A DNA stretch of 64,000 nucleotides. It comes from Agrobacterium salinitolerans. GTDB taxonomy: Bacteria; Pseudomonadota; Alphaproteobacteria; Rhizobiales; Rhizobiaceae. Shown one piece after another: positions 18,351 through 27,239 of the stretch; position 1 is the first letter of the stretch; each line of letters opens with the position of its first letter. The stretch covers positions 124,001-188,000 of the forward strand of contig NZ_MRDH01000002.1 in the NCBI RefSeq assembly GCF_002008225.1, written 5' to 3'. The translations under genes were made by a program, and so were the position numbers. The notes beneath the pieces were generated by a model. It was not told the DNA's origin, ran no database searches, and saw nothing but the letters and a program-made list of their open reading frames with translations.

Positions 18351-19955
18351 ATGTTTTTTCGCTTGCTGGCCGTCATAGGCCTCCTGTTTGGCTTCGCGAC
18401 GGTATCCCTCGCGCAAAGCGACCCAAAGGCGCTGATCGACCAGCTCGGCACGGCTGATTTCAAGCAGGCCGAAGTGCTGATCGGGCAGATTGCCGCAACG
18501 GGCGATGCGCGCGTCGTTCCGGCACTGGAGGCTTTTGCGGCGGGTGATCTTTATGTGCGCAAGGCCGACAATCTCGTCTTCATGACCAAGCCCGCCGGTT
18601 CCGATTTCACGCTCATCGACCCGCTGACGGGTGAAAGCGCCGGTTCGGCGCCGAAGGCGGCGGTTTCCAAGATCAGGGTCAACAATAATCTTCGCCGCGT
18701 TATCCGCGCCGCGATGGGCGGGCTGACGTTGCTCAGCCCGGAAAAATCCGTGCGGCTTTCGGCGGCTGACGCCGTCCTGAAAGCCCCGAGCGCTGAAAAT
18801 CTCGAATTGCTGGAAGCGGCCATAGCAAAGGAAACCGACAGTGAGGTGCGGACCCGGATGGAGGAGGCGCGGGCTGTCTCGCTGCTCTCCTCCGACCGCC
18901 CCCTCGAAGCCAAAAAAGAAGCGATCGCCACCATCAAGGCGCTTGGCGGGCGCGATGCGATCAGCATTCTGATGGCGGCGACGCCGTCGGTCGATCCGAG
19001 CCTGAAGCCGGATGTGGACGAGGCGATTTCCAGCATCGAGAGTTCCCTTGCCTTTTGGGATTACGCCCAGAATGTCTGGTATGGCCTGTCGCTCGGCTCG
19101 GTGCTGCTGCTCGCCGCCATCGGTCTTGCCATCACCTTCGGCGTCATGGGCATCATCAACATGGCGCATGGCGAGATGGTGATGATCGGCGCTTACTCCA
19201 CCTTCATGGTGCAGGAACTGATCCGCAGCCATTTCCCCGGCCTTTTCGACTGGTCGCTGGCGATTGCCCTACCAGCCGCCTTTCTCGTCACGGCCTGCGT
19301 CGGCCTCATCATGGAACGTGGCGTCATCCGCTATCTCTATGGACGACCGCTGGAAACGCTGCTTGCCACCTGGGGCATCTCGCTGATCCTGCAACAGGGT
19401 GTACGCTCCATCTTCGGCCCCACCAATCGTGAAGTCGGCAGCCCCGGCTGGATGTCCGGCTCCTTCAGCGTCGGTTATCTCAATTTCACCTGGAACCGGG
19501 TGTGGATCGTCTGCTTCTCGCTGTCGGTGTTCTTCGCGCTGCTGGTGCTTCTGAAGCGTTCCGCCTTCGGATTGCAGATGCGTGCCGTGACCCAGAACCG
19601 CCGCATGGCCTCCTCCATGGGCATCCGCACACCATGGGTGGATGCCTTTACCTTCGCGCTCGGTTCGGGCGTTGCCGGGCTCGCCGGCGTGGCGCTGTCG
19701 CAGATCGACAATGTCTCGCCCAATCTCGGCCAGAGCTACATCATCGACAGTTTCATGGTCGTGGTGTTCGGCGGTGTCGGCAATCTCTGGGGAACGCTGG
19801 TGGGCGCACTGTCGCTCGGCGTGCTCAACAAGTTCCTCGAGCCGACGGTAGGCGCCGTGCTTGGCAAGATCCTCGTGCTCGTCCTCATCATCCTGTTCAT
19901 CCAGAAACGGCCGCGCGGTCTCTTCGCACTCAAGGGAAGGGCGATCGAAGCATGA
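18351..19955 (+). CDS. urtB: urea ABC transporter permease UrtB
   Basis: A 534-residue protein with two parts. The N-terminus has a signal-like segment (residues 1-21, ending SLAQ) and a soluble, alpha-rich periplasmic domain to about residue 225; the C-terminal 300 residues are a LivH-type permease containing AITFGVMGIINMAHGEMVMI and the REVGSPGWMSG loop seen in UrtB. The long N-terminal domain is normal for many UrtB proteins and absent from LivH. Ribosome site AAGGGGG. Its stop overlaps the urtC start (ATGA), indicating translational coupling. Confidence 0.94.
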   Translation: MFFRLLAVIGLLFGFATVSLAQSDPKALIDQLGTADFKQAEVLIGQIAATGDARVVPALEAFAAGDLYVRKADNLVFMTKPAGSDFTLIDPLTGESAGSAPKAAVSKIRVNNNLRRVIRAAMGGLTLLSPEKSVRLSAADAVLKAPSAENLELLEAAIAKETDSEVRTRMEEARAVSLLSSDRPLEAKKEAIATIKALGGRDAISILMAATPSVDPSLKPDVDEAISSIESSLAFWDYAQNVWYGLSLGSVLLLAAIGLAITFGVMGIINMAHGEMVMIGAYSTFMVQELIRSHFPGLFDWSLAIALPAAFLVTACVGLIMERGVIRYLYGRPLETLLATWGISLILQQGVRSIFGPTNREVGSPGWMSGSFSVGYLNFTWNRVWIVCFSLSVFFALLVLLKRSAFGLQMRAVTQNRRMASSMGIRTPWVDAFTFALGSGVAGLAGVALSQIDNVSPNLGQSYIIDSFMVVVFGGVGNLWGTLVGALSLGVLNKFLEPTVGAVLGKILVLVLIILFIQKRPRGLFALKGRAIEA

Positions 19956-21115
19956 TTACCGGCTTCCTCCTGCGCGCGCTCGATCGCCGCATTTCCATCG
20001 CCATCGGCATCATTCTCGCCATCGCCGTTCTGGTGCCCGCCTCCAACCTGCTGTTGCCTGAAGACAGCGCGTTCCGCATCCCGACCTACATCATGTCGAT
20101 GCTCGGCAAATATCTGGCCTATGCGCTGCTCGCGCTCGCGCTTGATCTGGTCTGGGGATATTGCGGCATTCTCTCGCTCGGCCACGCCGCCTTCTTCGCG
20201 CTCGGCGGTTATGCCATGGGCATGTATCTGATGCGGCAGATCGGCACGCGCGGGGTCTATGGCCATCCGGTGCTGCCTGACTTCATGGTGTTCCTCAACT
20301 GGAAGGAACTGCCCTGGTTCTGGCACGGCTTCGACATGTTCTGGTTTGCGGCGCTGATGGTGCTTGTCGTGCCGGGGCTGCTCGCATTCGTCTTCGGCTG
20401 GTTTGCCTTCCGCTCGCGCGTCAATGGCGTTTATCTCTCGATCATCACCCAGGCCATGACCTATGCGCTGCTGCTTGCCTTCTTCCGCAACGACATGGGT
20501 TTCGGCGGCAATAATGGGCTGACCGATTTCAAGGATATTCTTGGCTATTCCGTACAGGCCGATGGCACCCGTGCCGTCCTGTTTGCCATGACGGCGGTGA
20601 TGCTGGCGATCTCGCTTTTGATTGCCTCGGGCATCGTCAACTCCAAATTCGGCAAGGTGCTGGTGGGCGTGCGCGACGCCGAAAGCCGGGTGCGGTTCCT
20701 CGGTTTTCGGGTGGAAAACATCAAGCTCTTCACCTTCGTCGTGTCTGCCATGATGGCGGGCATTGCCGGTGCGTTGTTCGTGCCGCAGGTGGGCATCATC
20801 AATCCCGGCGAATTTTCCCCGGCCAACTCCATCGAAGTGGTGGTTTGGACGGCGGTGGGCGGGCGCGGCACATTGATCGGGCCGATCATCGGGGCGCTGC
20901 TGGTCAATGGCGGCAAGAGCTATTTCACCGGTGCATTTCCAGAGTTCTGGCTGTTTGCGCTCGGCGGCCTCTTCATCGCTGTAACCCTGTTCTTCCCCAA
21001 GGGCATCGTCGGCACGGTGCAGCATTATCTGGCCGGACGGCGCGAAAAGCGGGCGGCGGGCGCGGCGCGTGAAGCTGGCAACGACAGCGCGGTTGCGCAA
21101 CAGGCGGCGGAGTAA
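19952..21115 (+). CDS. urtC: urea ABC transporter permease UrtC
   Basis: A 387-residue LivM-type permease starting MITGFLLRALDRRIS at the ATG that overlaps the urtB stop. Key segments are LDLVWGYCGILSLGHAAFFA, SRVNGVYLSIITQAMTYALL, FRNDMGFGGNNGLTDFKDIL (characteristic of UrtC) and the coupling loop VGVRDAESRVRFLGF. About ten membrane helices are expected. A charged C-terminal tail follows residue 355. It partners UrtB in the membrane. A longer open frame in another phase (from 19502) is only the extended read of the same stop and is not a separate gene. Confidence 0.94.
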   Translation: MITGFLLRALDRRISIAIGIILAIAVLVPASNLLLPEDSAFRIPTYIMSMLGKYLAYALLALALDLVWGYCGILSLGHAAFFALGGYAMGMYLMRQIGTRGVYGHPVLPDFMVFLNWKELPWFWHGFDMFWFAALMVLVVPGLLAFVFGWFAFRSRVNGVYLSIITQAMTYALLLAFFRNDMGFGGNNGLTDFKDILGYSVQADGTRAVLFAMTAVMLAISLLIASGIVNSKFGKVLVGVRDAESRVRFLGFRVENIKLFTFVVSAMMAGIAGALFVPQVGIINPGEFSPANSIEVVVWTAVGGRGTLIGPIIGALLVNGGKSYFTGAFPEFWLFALGGLFIAVTLFFPKGIVGTVQHYLAGRREKRAAGAAREAGNDSAVAQQAAE

Positions 21116-21119
21116 GCCC

Positions 21120-21881
21120 ATGAACACGGTTTCCGAAAACAGAACCAAGAGCCTGCTTTATCTCGACGGTGTTTCCGTTTCCTTCGATGGGTTCAGGGCG
21201 CTGAACTCTCTCTCCTTCGTGGTGGAGCCGGGCGAGCTTCGCGCCATCATCGGCCCGAACGGTGCTGGCAAGACGACGATGATGGATATCATCACCGGCA
21301 AGACGCGGCCGGACACGGGCACGGTGCTGTTCGAAGACAGCATCGACCTCACCAAAAAGGACGAGGCGGACATCGCCCAGCTCGGCATAGGGCGAAAATT
21401 CCAGAAACCGACGGTGTTCGAAAGCCATACCGTCTGGGACAATCTGGAACTGGCGCTGAACCGCAAGCGCGGCGTGTTCGCTACGCTGTTCTACCGGCTG
21501 ACGGACGAGGACAAGGCACGCATCGAGGAAATCCTCGCCACCGTGCGCCTTTCCCACCGCCGCGGCGACTTCGCCGCCAATCTCTCCCATGGGCAGAAAC
21601 AGTGGCTGGAGATCGGCATGCTGCTCGCGCAGGAGCCGAAGCTGCTGTTGGTGGACGAGCCGGTGGCGGGCATGACGGACGCGGAAACAGCCGAAACCGC
21701 CGTGCTCTTGAAGGAAATCGCCAAGACCCGTTCGGTGGTCGTGGTTGAGCACGACATGGGCTTCATCCGCGAGCTGGGGGTGAAGGTGACGTGCCTTGCC
21801 GAAGGCTCGGTGCTGGCGGAAGGGTCGATCGATTTTGTGTCGAGCGATCCGAAGGTGATTGAGAATTATTTGGGGCGGTGA
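21120..21881 (+). CDS. urtD: urea ABC transporter ATPase UrtD
   Basis: A 253-residue LivG-like ABC ATPase. Walker A GPNGAGKTT, the UrtD-type GRKFQKPTVFESHTVWDNLE region, a degenerate signature LSHGQKQWLEIGMLL and Walker B LLLVDEPVAGMTD are present; the switch region reads VVVVEHDM. The start MNTVSEN at 21120 lies 4 bases after urtC; an upstream in-frame ATG at 21069 would overlap urtC. It pairs with UrtE. Confidence 0.93.
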   Translation: MNTVSENRTKSLLYLDGVSVSFDGFRALNSLSFVVEPGELRAIIGPNGAGKTTMMDIITGKTRPDTGTVLFEDSIDLTKKDEADIAQLGIGRKFQKPTVFESHTVWDNLELALNRKRGVFATLFYRLTDEDKARIEEILATVRLSHRRGDFAANLSHGQKQWLEIGMLLAQEPKLLLVDEPVAGMTDAETAETAVLLKEIAKTRSVVVVEHDMGFIRELGVKVTCLAEGSVLAEGSIDFVSSDPKVIENYLGR

Positions 21882-21899
21882 TGGTGGTGTTTGCGGCTT

Positions 21900-22040
21900 T
21901 ACCCCCCTCTGCCCTGCCGGGCATCTCCCCCTCAAGGGGGGAGATCAGATGCCGCACCCGCCCGTTCCATGGGCAGAGTTTTCGCCGCTTGCCGATCTCC
22001 CCCCTTGAGGGGGAGATGCCCGGCAGGGCAGAGGGGGGTA
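21900..22040. repeat. palindromic intergenic repeat, family A, copy 2 (complete)
   Basis: Inverted arms TACCCCCCTCTGCCCTGCCG... and ...CGGCAGGGCAGAGGGGGGTA surround a 45-base centre. It lies between urtD and urtE inside an operon, so it is transcribed and should fold into a long RNA hairpin. Confidence 0.87.
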
Positions 22041-22074
22041 GCGCCGCCCACCATACCGTCATTGGAGTTTCACC

Positions 22075-22770
22075 ATGCTGACAGTCGACAACATCAACCT
22101 CCACTACGGCGCAGCCCAGGCGCTGCGCGGCGTTTCGCTGAATGCTGAAATGGGCAAGATCACCTGTGTTCTCGGCCGCAACGGTGTAGGCAAAAGCTCG
22201 CTTTTGCGCGCCGTCACCGGCCAGCATGCCATCAGTGGCGGTTCGATCAGCTTTGGCGGTGCGCCGCTGGATGGGCTGGCGCCTTACCACCGGGCCAAGC
22301 GCGGCGTCGGTTACGTGCCGCAGGGGCGGGAAATCTTTCCGCTGCTCAGCGTGCAGGAAAACCTGGAGAGCGGTTATGCGCCGCTGCCGCGTAAGGAACG
22401 GTTCATTCCGGATGATATTTTCAGCCTGTTTCCCGTGCTGCAATCCATGCTGGGAAGGCGCGGCGGCGATCTTTCCGGCGGCCAGCAGCAGCAGCTTGCC
22501 ATTGGCCGGGCGCTGGTGACGCGGCCGAAGATCCTCGTTCTCGACGAGCCGACCGAGGGCATTCAGCCGTCGATCATCAAGGATATCGGCCGGGCGATCA
22601 AATATCTGCGCGATTCCACCGGCATGGCGATCCTGCTGGTCGAGCAATATCTGGATTTCTGCCGCGAGCTCGCCGATTACGTCTACATCATGGATCGCGG
22701 CGAGATCGTGCATCAGGGCCTGGCCGAGACGCTGGATACGCCCGAGGCGCGGCGTCACCTGACAGTATAA
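22075..22770 (+). CDS. urtE: urea ABC transporter ATPase UrtE
   Basis: A 231-residue LivF-like ATPase with Walker A GRNGVGKSS, the segment GYVPQGREIFPLLSVQENL, signature LSGGQQQQLAIGRALV, Walker B ILVLDEPTEGIQPS (the TEGIQPS form is typical of UrtE) and LLVEQYLDFCRELAD. It is the last gene of the urt operon and forms the ATPase pair with UrtD. A family A palindrome separates it from urtD. No strong terminator is visible in the following 255 bases. Confidence 0.94.
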   Translation: MLTVDNINLHYGAAQALRGVSLNAEMGKITCVLGRNGVGKSSLLRAVTGQHAISGGSISFGGAPLDGLAPYHRAKRGVGYVPQGREIFPLLSVQENLESGYAPLPRKERFIPDDIFSLFPVLQSMLGRRGGDLSGGQQQQLAIGRALVTRPKILVLDEPTEGIQPSIIKDIGRAIKYLRDSTGMAILLVEQYLDFCRELADYVYIMDRGEIVHQGLAETLDTPEARRHLTV

Positions 22771-23025
22771 ACCGAGACTAAAGATGCCGCACGCCGATCA
22801 CGATGTGCAAACGGTCGATTAATATTTTGAAAGTCTATGCGTGTCTGCATGGCTTTTATGCGCAATCTTAGCATTTCGTTGAATAAAAGCCTGTGATATT
22901 GGCAGCGCAAATGCTGCATGCGGGACACAGGAAAAGTCTATTCGCACGCCGCGACAGTTGATCCCTTACATTCCACGCACGTCCGACGTATCGTCGGGAA
23001 AACCGTGCCCAATAAAGGCGTGTCA

Positions 23026-24282
23026 ATGCATCAAGATTTTGCCATTGGCCGGGCCGCCCGGCTGTTCCGCTCCGCACGCACCCTCTTTCTGGGTCTTGCC
23101 ATGTGCGCGAGCGCCGGTGTCGCAGCGTCGGCATCGACCTGCGGTCAATTGCCCGGACCCGGCATGGAACCGGGCAGGCATGATTTTTCCATTCTTTCCA
23201 ATGGCCAGAAACGCGACGGCGTCTATTTTGTTCCATCCGCCTATGATGGAAAAAAGCCGCTGCCCGTGGTGTTCGATTTTCATGGCTCCAACAGCAATCC
23301 ACATGGCCAGCTGAACCGCAGCGGCTGGGACAAGCTTGCCGAACGGGACGGTGTGGTGGTGGTGGCGCTGGCCGGCAGCCTGAATGGCGAATTGCCCGGC
23401 ACCCATGCCTGGAATGTTCCCGGCGTCACCAAGCGCCCGGGCGGGCTGGACGAGGTCGGTTTCATCCGCGATGCCATCACCATGGTGAAGGGCAGGTTCT
23501 GCGTGGATGAGGAGCGTTTTTATGGTTCCGGTTATTCCGGCGGCGGGCGCATGCTGTCGCAATTCATCTGCAATGGCGGCGCGGATTTCACCGCTGCCGG
23601 TTTCGTCGCCTCGCTGCGCGCGGGTTATCCGCTGGAGACCGAAGGCAAATGGGGACCGGATGCGGCAAGCTGCAAACCGGCGCGGCCGATGTCGATCATC
23701 GCATTTGCCGGGCTGAAAGACCCCGCCAACCCCTATCAGGGCGGCGGCAAGTCCTATTGGCAATATGGCGGCGAGACGGCGCTGAAGCGCTGGGCCGAAA
23801 TGGACGGCTGCAAAGGCGCCGCCAAAAGCAAGGTGGGCGAGAGCTTCACCGTCAATTCCTATGATGTCTGCAAGGCCGGTGCGCGCATTCAGTCCTATGT
23901 CATCGAGAACTGGGACCATGCTTGGCCGCGCGCCACCATGAAGGCGGAAGTGCTGGCCGCGGCCGCCGTCGTCACCCGCAAGCCGGGTGGCGAACAGACG
24001 CCGAAGGCGGAACCGGCCGTGGAGCGCAAGATGCCCACAGGCGAAGTGACGCGCACGGTTGATGCGGCCGAAAGAATGTGGGATTTCTTCCGCAATAGGG
24101 AAGGACAGCTGGTGGTGGACGCCGTCGTCAAGAAGGATTGCGGCGCCAAGGCCAATTCCGCTTCCGCAACCGTTTCGGAGACCGCGTGCAGCAGCAACAG
24201 CAAGTCATCGTCCCTTCCGGTTGTGAAGACGCTCAACAGCCTGTCCGGCAGCAACGCGCCCGTGGCAGAGGACGCATTGTAA
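23026..24282 (+). CDS. secreted alpha/beta-hydrolase esterase (LpqC/PHB-depolymerase-like)
   Basis: A 418-residue protein with a signal peptide (residues 1 to about 35, VAASAS). The hydrolase domain has the oxyanion segment FDFHGSNSN (about 83-91), nucleophile S171 in [10 protein letters not shown] and a probable catalytic histidine in WDHAWP (about residue 297). This matches the COG3509 family of feruloyl/acetylxylan-esterase or polyhydroxybutyrate-depolymerase-like enzymes. The last 100 residues are polar and low complexity ([19 protein letters not shown]). Its 3' end overlaps the ureD reading frame by 97 bases, so that tail is constrained by two frames. The true substrate is unknown; an exported ester hydrolase is well supported. 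Confidence 0.8.
   Translation: MHQDFAIGRAARLFRSARTLFLGLAMCASAGVAASASTCGQLPGPGMEPGRHDFSILSNGQKRDGVYFVPSAYDGKKPLPVVFDFHGSNSNPHGQLNRSGWDKLAERDGVVVVALAGSLNGELPGTHAWNVPGVTKRPGGLDEVGFIRDAITMVKGRFCVDEERFYGSGYSGGGRMLSQFICNGGADFTAAGFVASLRAGYPLETEGKWGPDAASCKPARPMSIIAFAGLKDPANPYQGGGKSYWQYGGETALKRWAEMDGCKGAAKSKVGESFTVNSYDVCKAGARIQSYVIENWDHAWPRATMKAEVLAAAAVVTRKPGGEQTPKAEPAVERKMPTGEVTRTVDAAERMWDFFRNREGQLVVDAVVKKDCGAKANSASATVSETACSSNSKSSSLPVVKTLNSLSGSNAPVAEDAL
24177..24180 (+). promoter_or_regulatory. ribosome binding site deciding the ureD GTG start
   Basis: GGAG is followed by five bases and GTG at 24186. It lies inside the esterase coding region and supports an overlapping, GTG-initiated ureD. Confidence 0.55.
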
Positions 24283-25040
24283 CCAAGCTAGTTGAAGGGC
24301 GCAGCCGGCTGGACGAATTGTTTCAGGAAGGCTGCGCCAAAATTCGGCTGCCGGATACATTTTCAAACGAAGCCGAGGCCATTCTCATCAATTCCTCCGG
24401 CGGGCTCACCGGCGGAGACGAGATCGAATGGCAGGCGGTCGCCGGTGCCGGCACCTCGCTTGTCGTGACAACGCAGGCCTGTGAGAAAGTCTACAAGGCA
24501 TCATCAGGCACAGCCACGGTTACCGCCCGCATTTCTGCCGGGCCGGGCGCGAAACTGCACTGGCTGCCGCAGGAAACCATTCTCTTCGACCGGGCCTCGC
24601 TGACCCGCCGGCTGGAAGCCGATCTCGATAAATCCTCCGAATTCATCGCCGTCGAAGCCGTGTTGCTCGGTCGGCAGGCCATGGGCGAGGCGATGACGCA
24701 TGGGCTTTTTCGTGACCGCTGGCGCATTCGCCACGGGGGCACGCTTGTGCATGCCGAAGAGCTTCTGCTTTCGGGCGAGGTGGCGGCGCTGACGGCGAAA
24801 CCGGCGGTTCTCGCCGGCCAGGTCGCCTTTGCCACGCTGCTTTATATCGGACCGCTGGCCGAGGCGCTTCTGCCTAAAATCCGGGCTATTGCCGGGGAAA
24901 GCGGCGGCGCCAGCCAATGGCAGGGCAAGCTTGTGGTGCGGGTTGCCGCCGCAGACGGTTTCTCCTTGAGAAAATTGCTTTTTCCGATCATTTCGCTCTT
25001 GCGAAACGGCGCGCCAGTGCCGAAAGTCTGGAATCTGTAA
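24186..25040 (+). CDS. ureD: urease accessory protein UreD
   Basis: A 284-residue urease chaperone, scaffold for UreF and UreG during nickel insertion. Diagnostic stretches are [45 protein letters not shown] and [14 protein letters not shown] choose the GTG at 24186 because GGAG stands five bases before it and it keeps the conserved pre-domain; the first ATG at 24138 has no ribosome site. This makes the gene overlap the esterase gene in another frame. Followed after 106 bases by ureA. Confidence 0.9.
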   Translation: MQQQQQVIVPSGCEDAQQPVRQQRARGRGRIVTKLVEGRSRLDELFQEGCAKIRLPDTFSNEAEAILINSSGGLTGGDEIEWQAVAGAGTSLVVTTQACEKVYKASSGTATVTARISAGPGAKLHWLPQETILFDRASLTRRLEADLDKSSEFIAVEAVLLGRQAMGEAMTHGLFRDRWRIRHGGTLVHAEELLLSGEVAALTAKPAVLAGQVAFATLLYIGPLAEALLPKIRAIAGESGGASQWQGKLVVRVAAADGFSLRKLLFPIISLLRNGAPVPKVWNL

Positions 25041-25146
25041 ACCCTTCGGATCGCTTCGTATCAGGCGTCCCTCGGGGTCTGTCAACACGTCGGATCTGCT
25101 TGCCGCAACCATGCTGGCGGAACAGATTCCAAGCTGCGGGACCACG

Positions 25147-25449
25147 ATGAACCTTAGCCCAAGAGAAAAAGACAAGCTGCTGATTTCCATGGCCGCCATG
25201 GTGGCGCGCCGCCGGCTGGAGCGCGGCGTGAAGCTGAACTATCCCGAAGCGATTGCGCTGATTACCGATTTCGTGGTCGAGGGCGCCCGCGATGGCCGCG
25301 CCGTGGCCGAGCTGATGGAGGCGGGCGCGCATGTCATTTCCCGCGATCAGGTGATGGATGGTATCGCCGAGATGATCCATGATGTGCAGGTGGAAGCGAC
25401 CTTTCCCGATGGAACCAAGCTGGTGACCGTTCACGAACCGATTAGGTGA
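25147..25449 (+). CDS. ureA: urease gamma subunit
   Basis: A 100-residue structural subunit beginning [17 protein letters not shown]. The central [20 protein letters not shown] and the C-terminal [20 protein letters not shown] are canonical. It forms the trimeric (alpha-beta-gamma)3 enzyme with UreB and UreC. The start at 25147 is the family start; the open frame from 25111 adds 12 unrelated residues. ureB follows after 53 bases. Confidence 0.97.
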   Translation: MNLSPREKDKLLISMAAMVARRRLERGVKLNYPEAIALITDFVVEGARDGRAVAELMEAGAHVISRDQVMDGIAEMIHDVQVEATFPDGTKLVTVHEPIR

Positions 25450-25502
25450 GGGGCAAAGGCTTCATGGCGGCCAACGCTGCCTGAGATAAAAGGGGAAATT
25501 CC

Positions 25503-25808
25503 ATGAAACCAGGCGAAATCATTGCCGCAGAGGGCACCATCGAACTCAATGCTGGCCAGCCGACCGTGACGATCGAGGTGGCCAATTCGGGTGACCGGCC
25601 TGTCCAGGTGGGCAGTCATTACCATTTTTTCGAGACCAATGCGGGTCTCCTGTTCGATCGTGACAAGGCGCGCGGTATGCGCCTCGATATTCCGGCCGGC
25701 ACGGCGGTACGTTTCGAGCCCGGCCAGAAACGGGAAGTGACGCTGGTGCCGCTTTCCGGCAAGCGCGAGGTTTATGGTTTCCGTCAACAGGTCATGGGGA
25801 GGTTATGA
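25503..25808 (+). CDS. ureB: urease beta subunit
   Basis: A 101-residue protein beginning [18 protein letters not shown], with [19 protein letters not shown] and the [19 protein letters not shown] segment of all urease beta subunits. AAAAGGGG precedes the ATG. The GFA-family gene starts one base after its stop, so the two are probably translated together. Confidence 0.97.
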   Translation: MKPGEIIAAEGTIELNAGQPTVTIEVANSGDRPVQVGSHYHFFETNAGLLFDRDKARGMRLDIPAGTAVRFEPGQKREVTLVPLSGKREVYGFRQQVMGRL

Positions 25809-25809
25809 A

Positions 25810-26166
25810 ATGGCGACGGCGCATTATCATGGAAGCTGCCAGTGCGGCGATGTGAGCTTCGAGGTCGATGCCGATCTCGACCATACCGTCGTCTGCAATT
25901 GTTCGCGCTGCAAGCGCCTGGGTTCCACGCTCGCTTTTGCGCCGCGTGAGAAATTCACGCTGCTTTCCGGTAAGGACAAGCTCAGCGAATATCTCTTCAA
26001 CAAACACAAGATCCATCATCTTTTCTGCTCCACCTGCGGCATCGAGAGCTTTGCTTATGCCGATGGGCCGGATGGAACGCCGATGGTGGCGGTCAATGCC
26101 AATTGTCTCGACGGTGTCGACCCCCGGGCGCTGAAGCCGCAGGCTTTTGACGGCGCGGCGGCCTGA
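25810..26166 (+). CDS. GFA-family (glutathione-dependent formaldehyde-activating-like) zinc protein
   Basis: A 118-residue protein with cysteine sets CQCGDVSFE, CNCSRCKR and FCSTCGIESF that would bind two zinc ions in the Mss4-like GFA fold. It begins one base after the ureB stop. The real GFA enzyme activates formaldehyde with glutathione, but most members of this family have unknown substrates, so only the fold is claimed. Its presence between ureB and ureC is recurrent in rhizobia as far as I recall; no role in urea breakdown is known. Confidence 0.85.
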   Translation: MATAHYHGSCQCGDVSFEVDADLDHTVVCNCSRCKRLGSTLAFAPREKFTLLSGKDKLSEYLFNKHKIHHLFCSTCGIESFAYADGPDGTPMVAVNANCLDGVDPRALKPQAFDGAAA

Positions 26167-26169
26167 GCG

Positions 26170-26586
26170 ATGGCGATCAGCAAAAACAGCCTCGCCATGG
26201 CCGCCGTCTTCTGCGTGACTGCAGGCATCTCTGGGCCGGCAACCGCGCAGGAGCCGAACTGCAAGGAACCGCAGACGCAGGCGGACATGACGATTTGCGC
26301 TGGAAAGGATTATGAGAAGGCCGACAAGCAGCTCAATGTCGACTATCAGAAGCTGCGCAAGCTGCTTGTCGAACGTGACAAAGCGGCGGATGCGGATGGC
26401 AAGGGTGCGGCCGATGCTCTGGTCACTGCCCAGCGCGCCTGGGTGGCGTTTCGCGATGCGAATTGCGCGCTATCAGGCTTTCAGGCGCGGGGCGGCTCGA
26501 TGGAGCCGATGCTGATTTCTTCCTGCCTGGCCGAGATGAGCACTAAGCGTGCCGATGATCTGCGCCAGCTGTCGGAAGGCTTCTGA
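26170..26586 (+). CDS. LprI-like periplasmic protein (DUF1311)
   Basis: A 138-residue protein with a signal peptide (cleavage near ATAQEPN, residue 26). The mature part shows the DUF1311 pattern: NCKEPQTQADMTICAG, DKQLNVDYQKL, a RAWVAFRDANC core and a final SSCLAEM. Four cysteines are placed for two disulfides. The family includes lysozyme-inhibitor-like LprI proteins. It is cotranscribed with the urease genes (4 bases after the GFA gene). Periplasmic location is a confident reading; function is not. Confidence 0.82.
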   Translation: MAISKNSLAMAAVFCVTAGISGPATAQEPNCKEPQTQADMTICAGKDYEKADKQLNVDYQKLRKLLVERDKAADADGKGAADALVTAQRAWVAFRDANCALSGFQARGGSMEPMLISSCLAEMSTKRADDLRQLSEGF

Positions 26587-26590
26587 ACGC

Positions 26591-27235
26591 ATGGGGCGGC
26601 AGATCACGATTGTTGGAAATGGGGAGTTGCCGCCCGGCGCCGCCCGGCTCATCGACCGTTCGGATATCGTCATCCGTTTCAACGACTGCCGCTCCCTCGG
26701 GCTTGGCGGCACGCGCACCGATGTCGTGGCCGTCTGCAATACCGGGCGGCCGGGTCGCGAGATGAGCGAAGGGACCGAATGGCGCGAAAGCGACGGTGTG
26801 CGACAGGCGGCTGCCATCTGGTCGGTGCGTGATCCCGCAAAATTTGCAGAAATGGAACCTGATATCCGGGTGCGCTGGCCGGAACTCACCGATTTCTGCG
26901 CCGATTACACAGCTGCCTTTGCGGCAATCGCGCGGGCGGGCGGCAAGAGCCATGTTGTTATCCATCGGGGCGTTCACGAACGGCTCGATGTCGCGCTCGA
27001 AGCCTATGCGCCCGCGCCCTATGTCTGCCCCAGCACCGGCCTTTTCGCCATCGCCCATGTTCTTGAGAATGTTAGCGATGAGGATGACGAGGTGGCGATT
27101 GCCGGCTTCGGCCATCAGGGCTGGAGCGGACATCCATTTACCGCCGAACAACAGCTGGTCGAAGCCCTCGCGGGCGAGGGCCGGCTCAAACGAATTTCTC
27201 CCACATCGATTTTCTCCGCGTCCGAAGGAGCCTGA
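26591..27235 (+). CDS. urease operon accessory protein with GT29 sialyltransferase-like motifs
   Basis: A 214-residue protein beginning [20 protein letters not shown]. The motifs [35 protein letters not shown] and the late [11 protein letters not shown] recall the sialyl-motif pattern of GT29-type transferases (VGNS..., D..VRFN..., PSTG...). Database entries of this kind are called urease operon accessory protein in rhizobia, from gene position only. No signal peptide is seen, so it should act in the cytoplasm. It sits 4 bases before ureC. Substrate unknown. Confidence 0.72.
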   Translation: MGRQITIVGNGELPPGAARLIDRSDIVIRFNDCRSLGLGGTRTDVVAVCNTGRPGREMSEGTEWRESDGVRQAAAIWSVRDPAKFAEMEPDIRVRWPELTDFCADYTAAFAAIARAGGKSHVVIHRGVHERLDVALEAYAPAPYVCPSTGLFAIAHVLENVSDEDDEVAIAGFGHQGWSGHPFTAEQQLVEALAGEGRLKRISPTSIFSASEGA

Positions 27236-27239
27236 GCCC

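Noticed and set aside
19502-19951. Long frame opening upstream of urtC
   Set aside because: It overlaps urtB entirely out of phase; the conserved UrtC start is at 19952.
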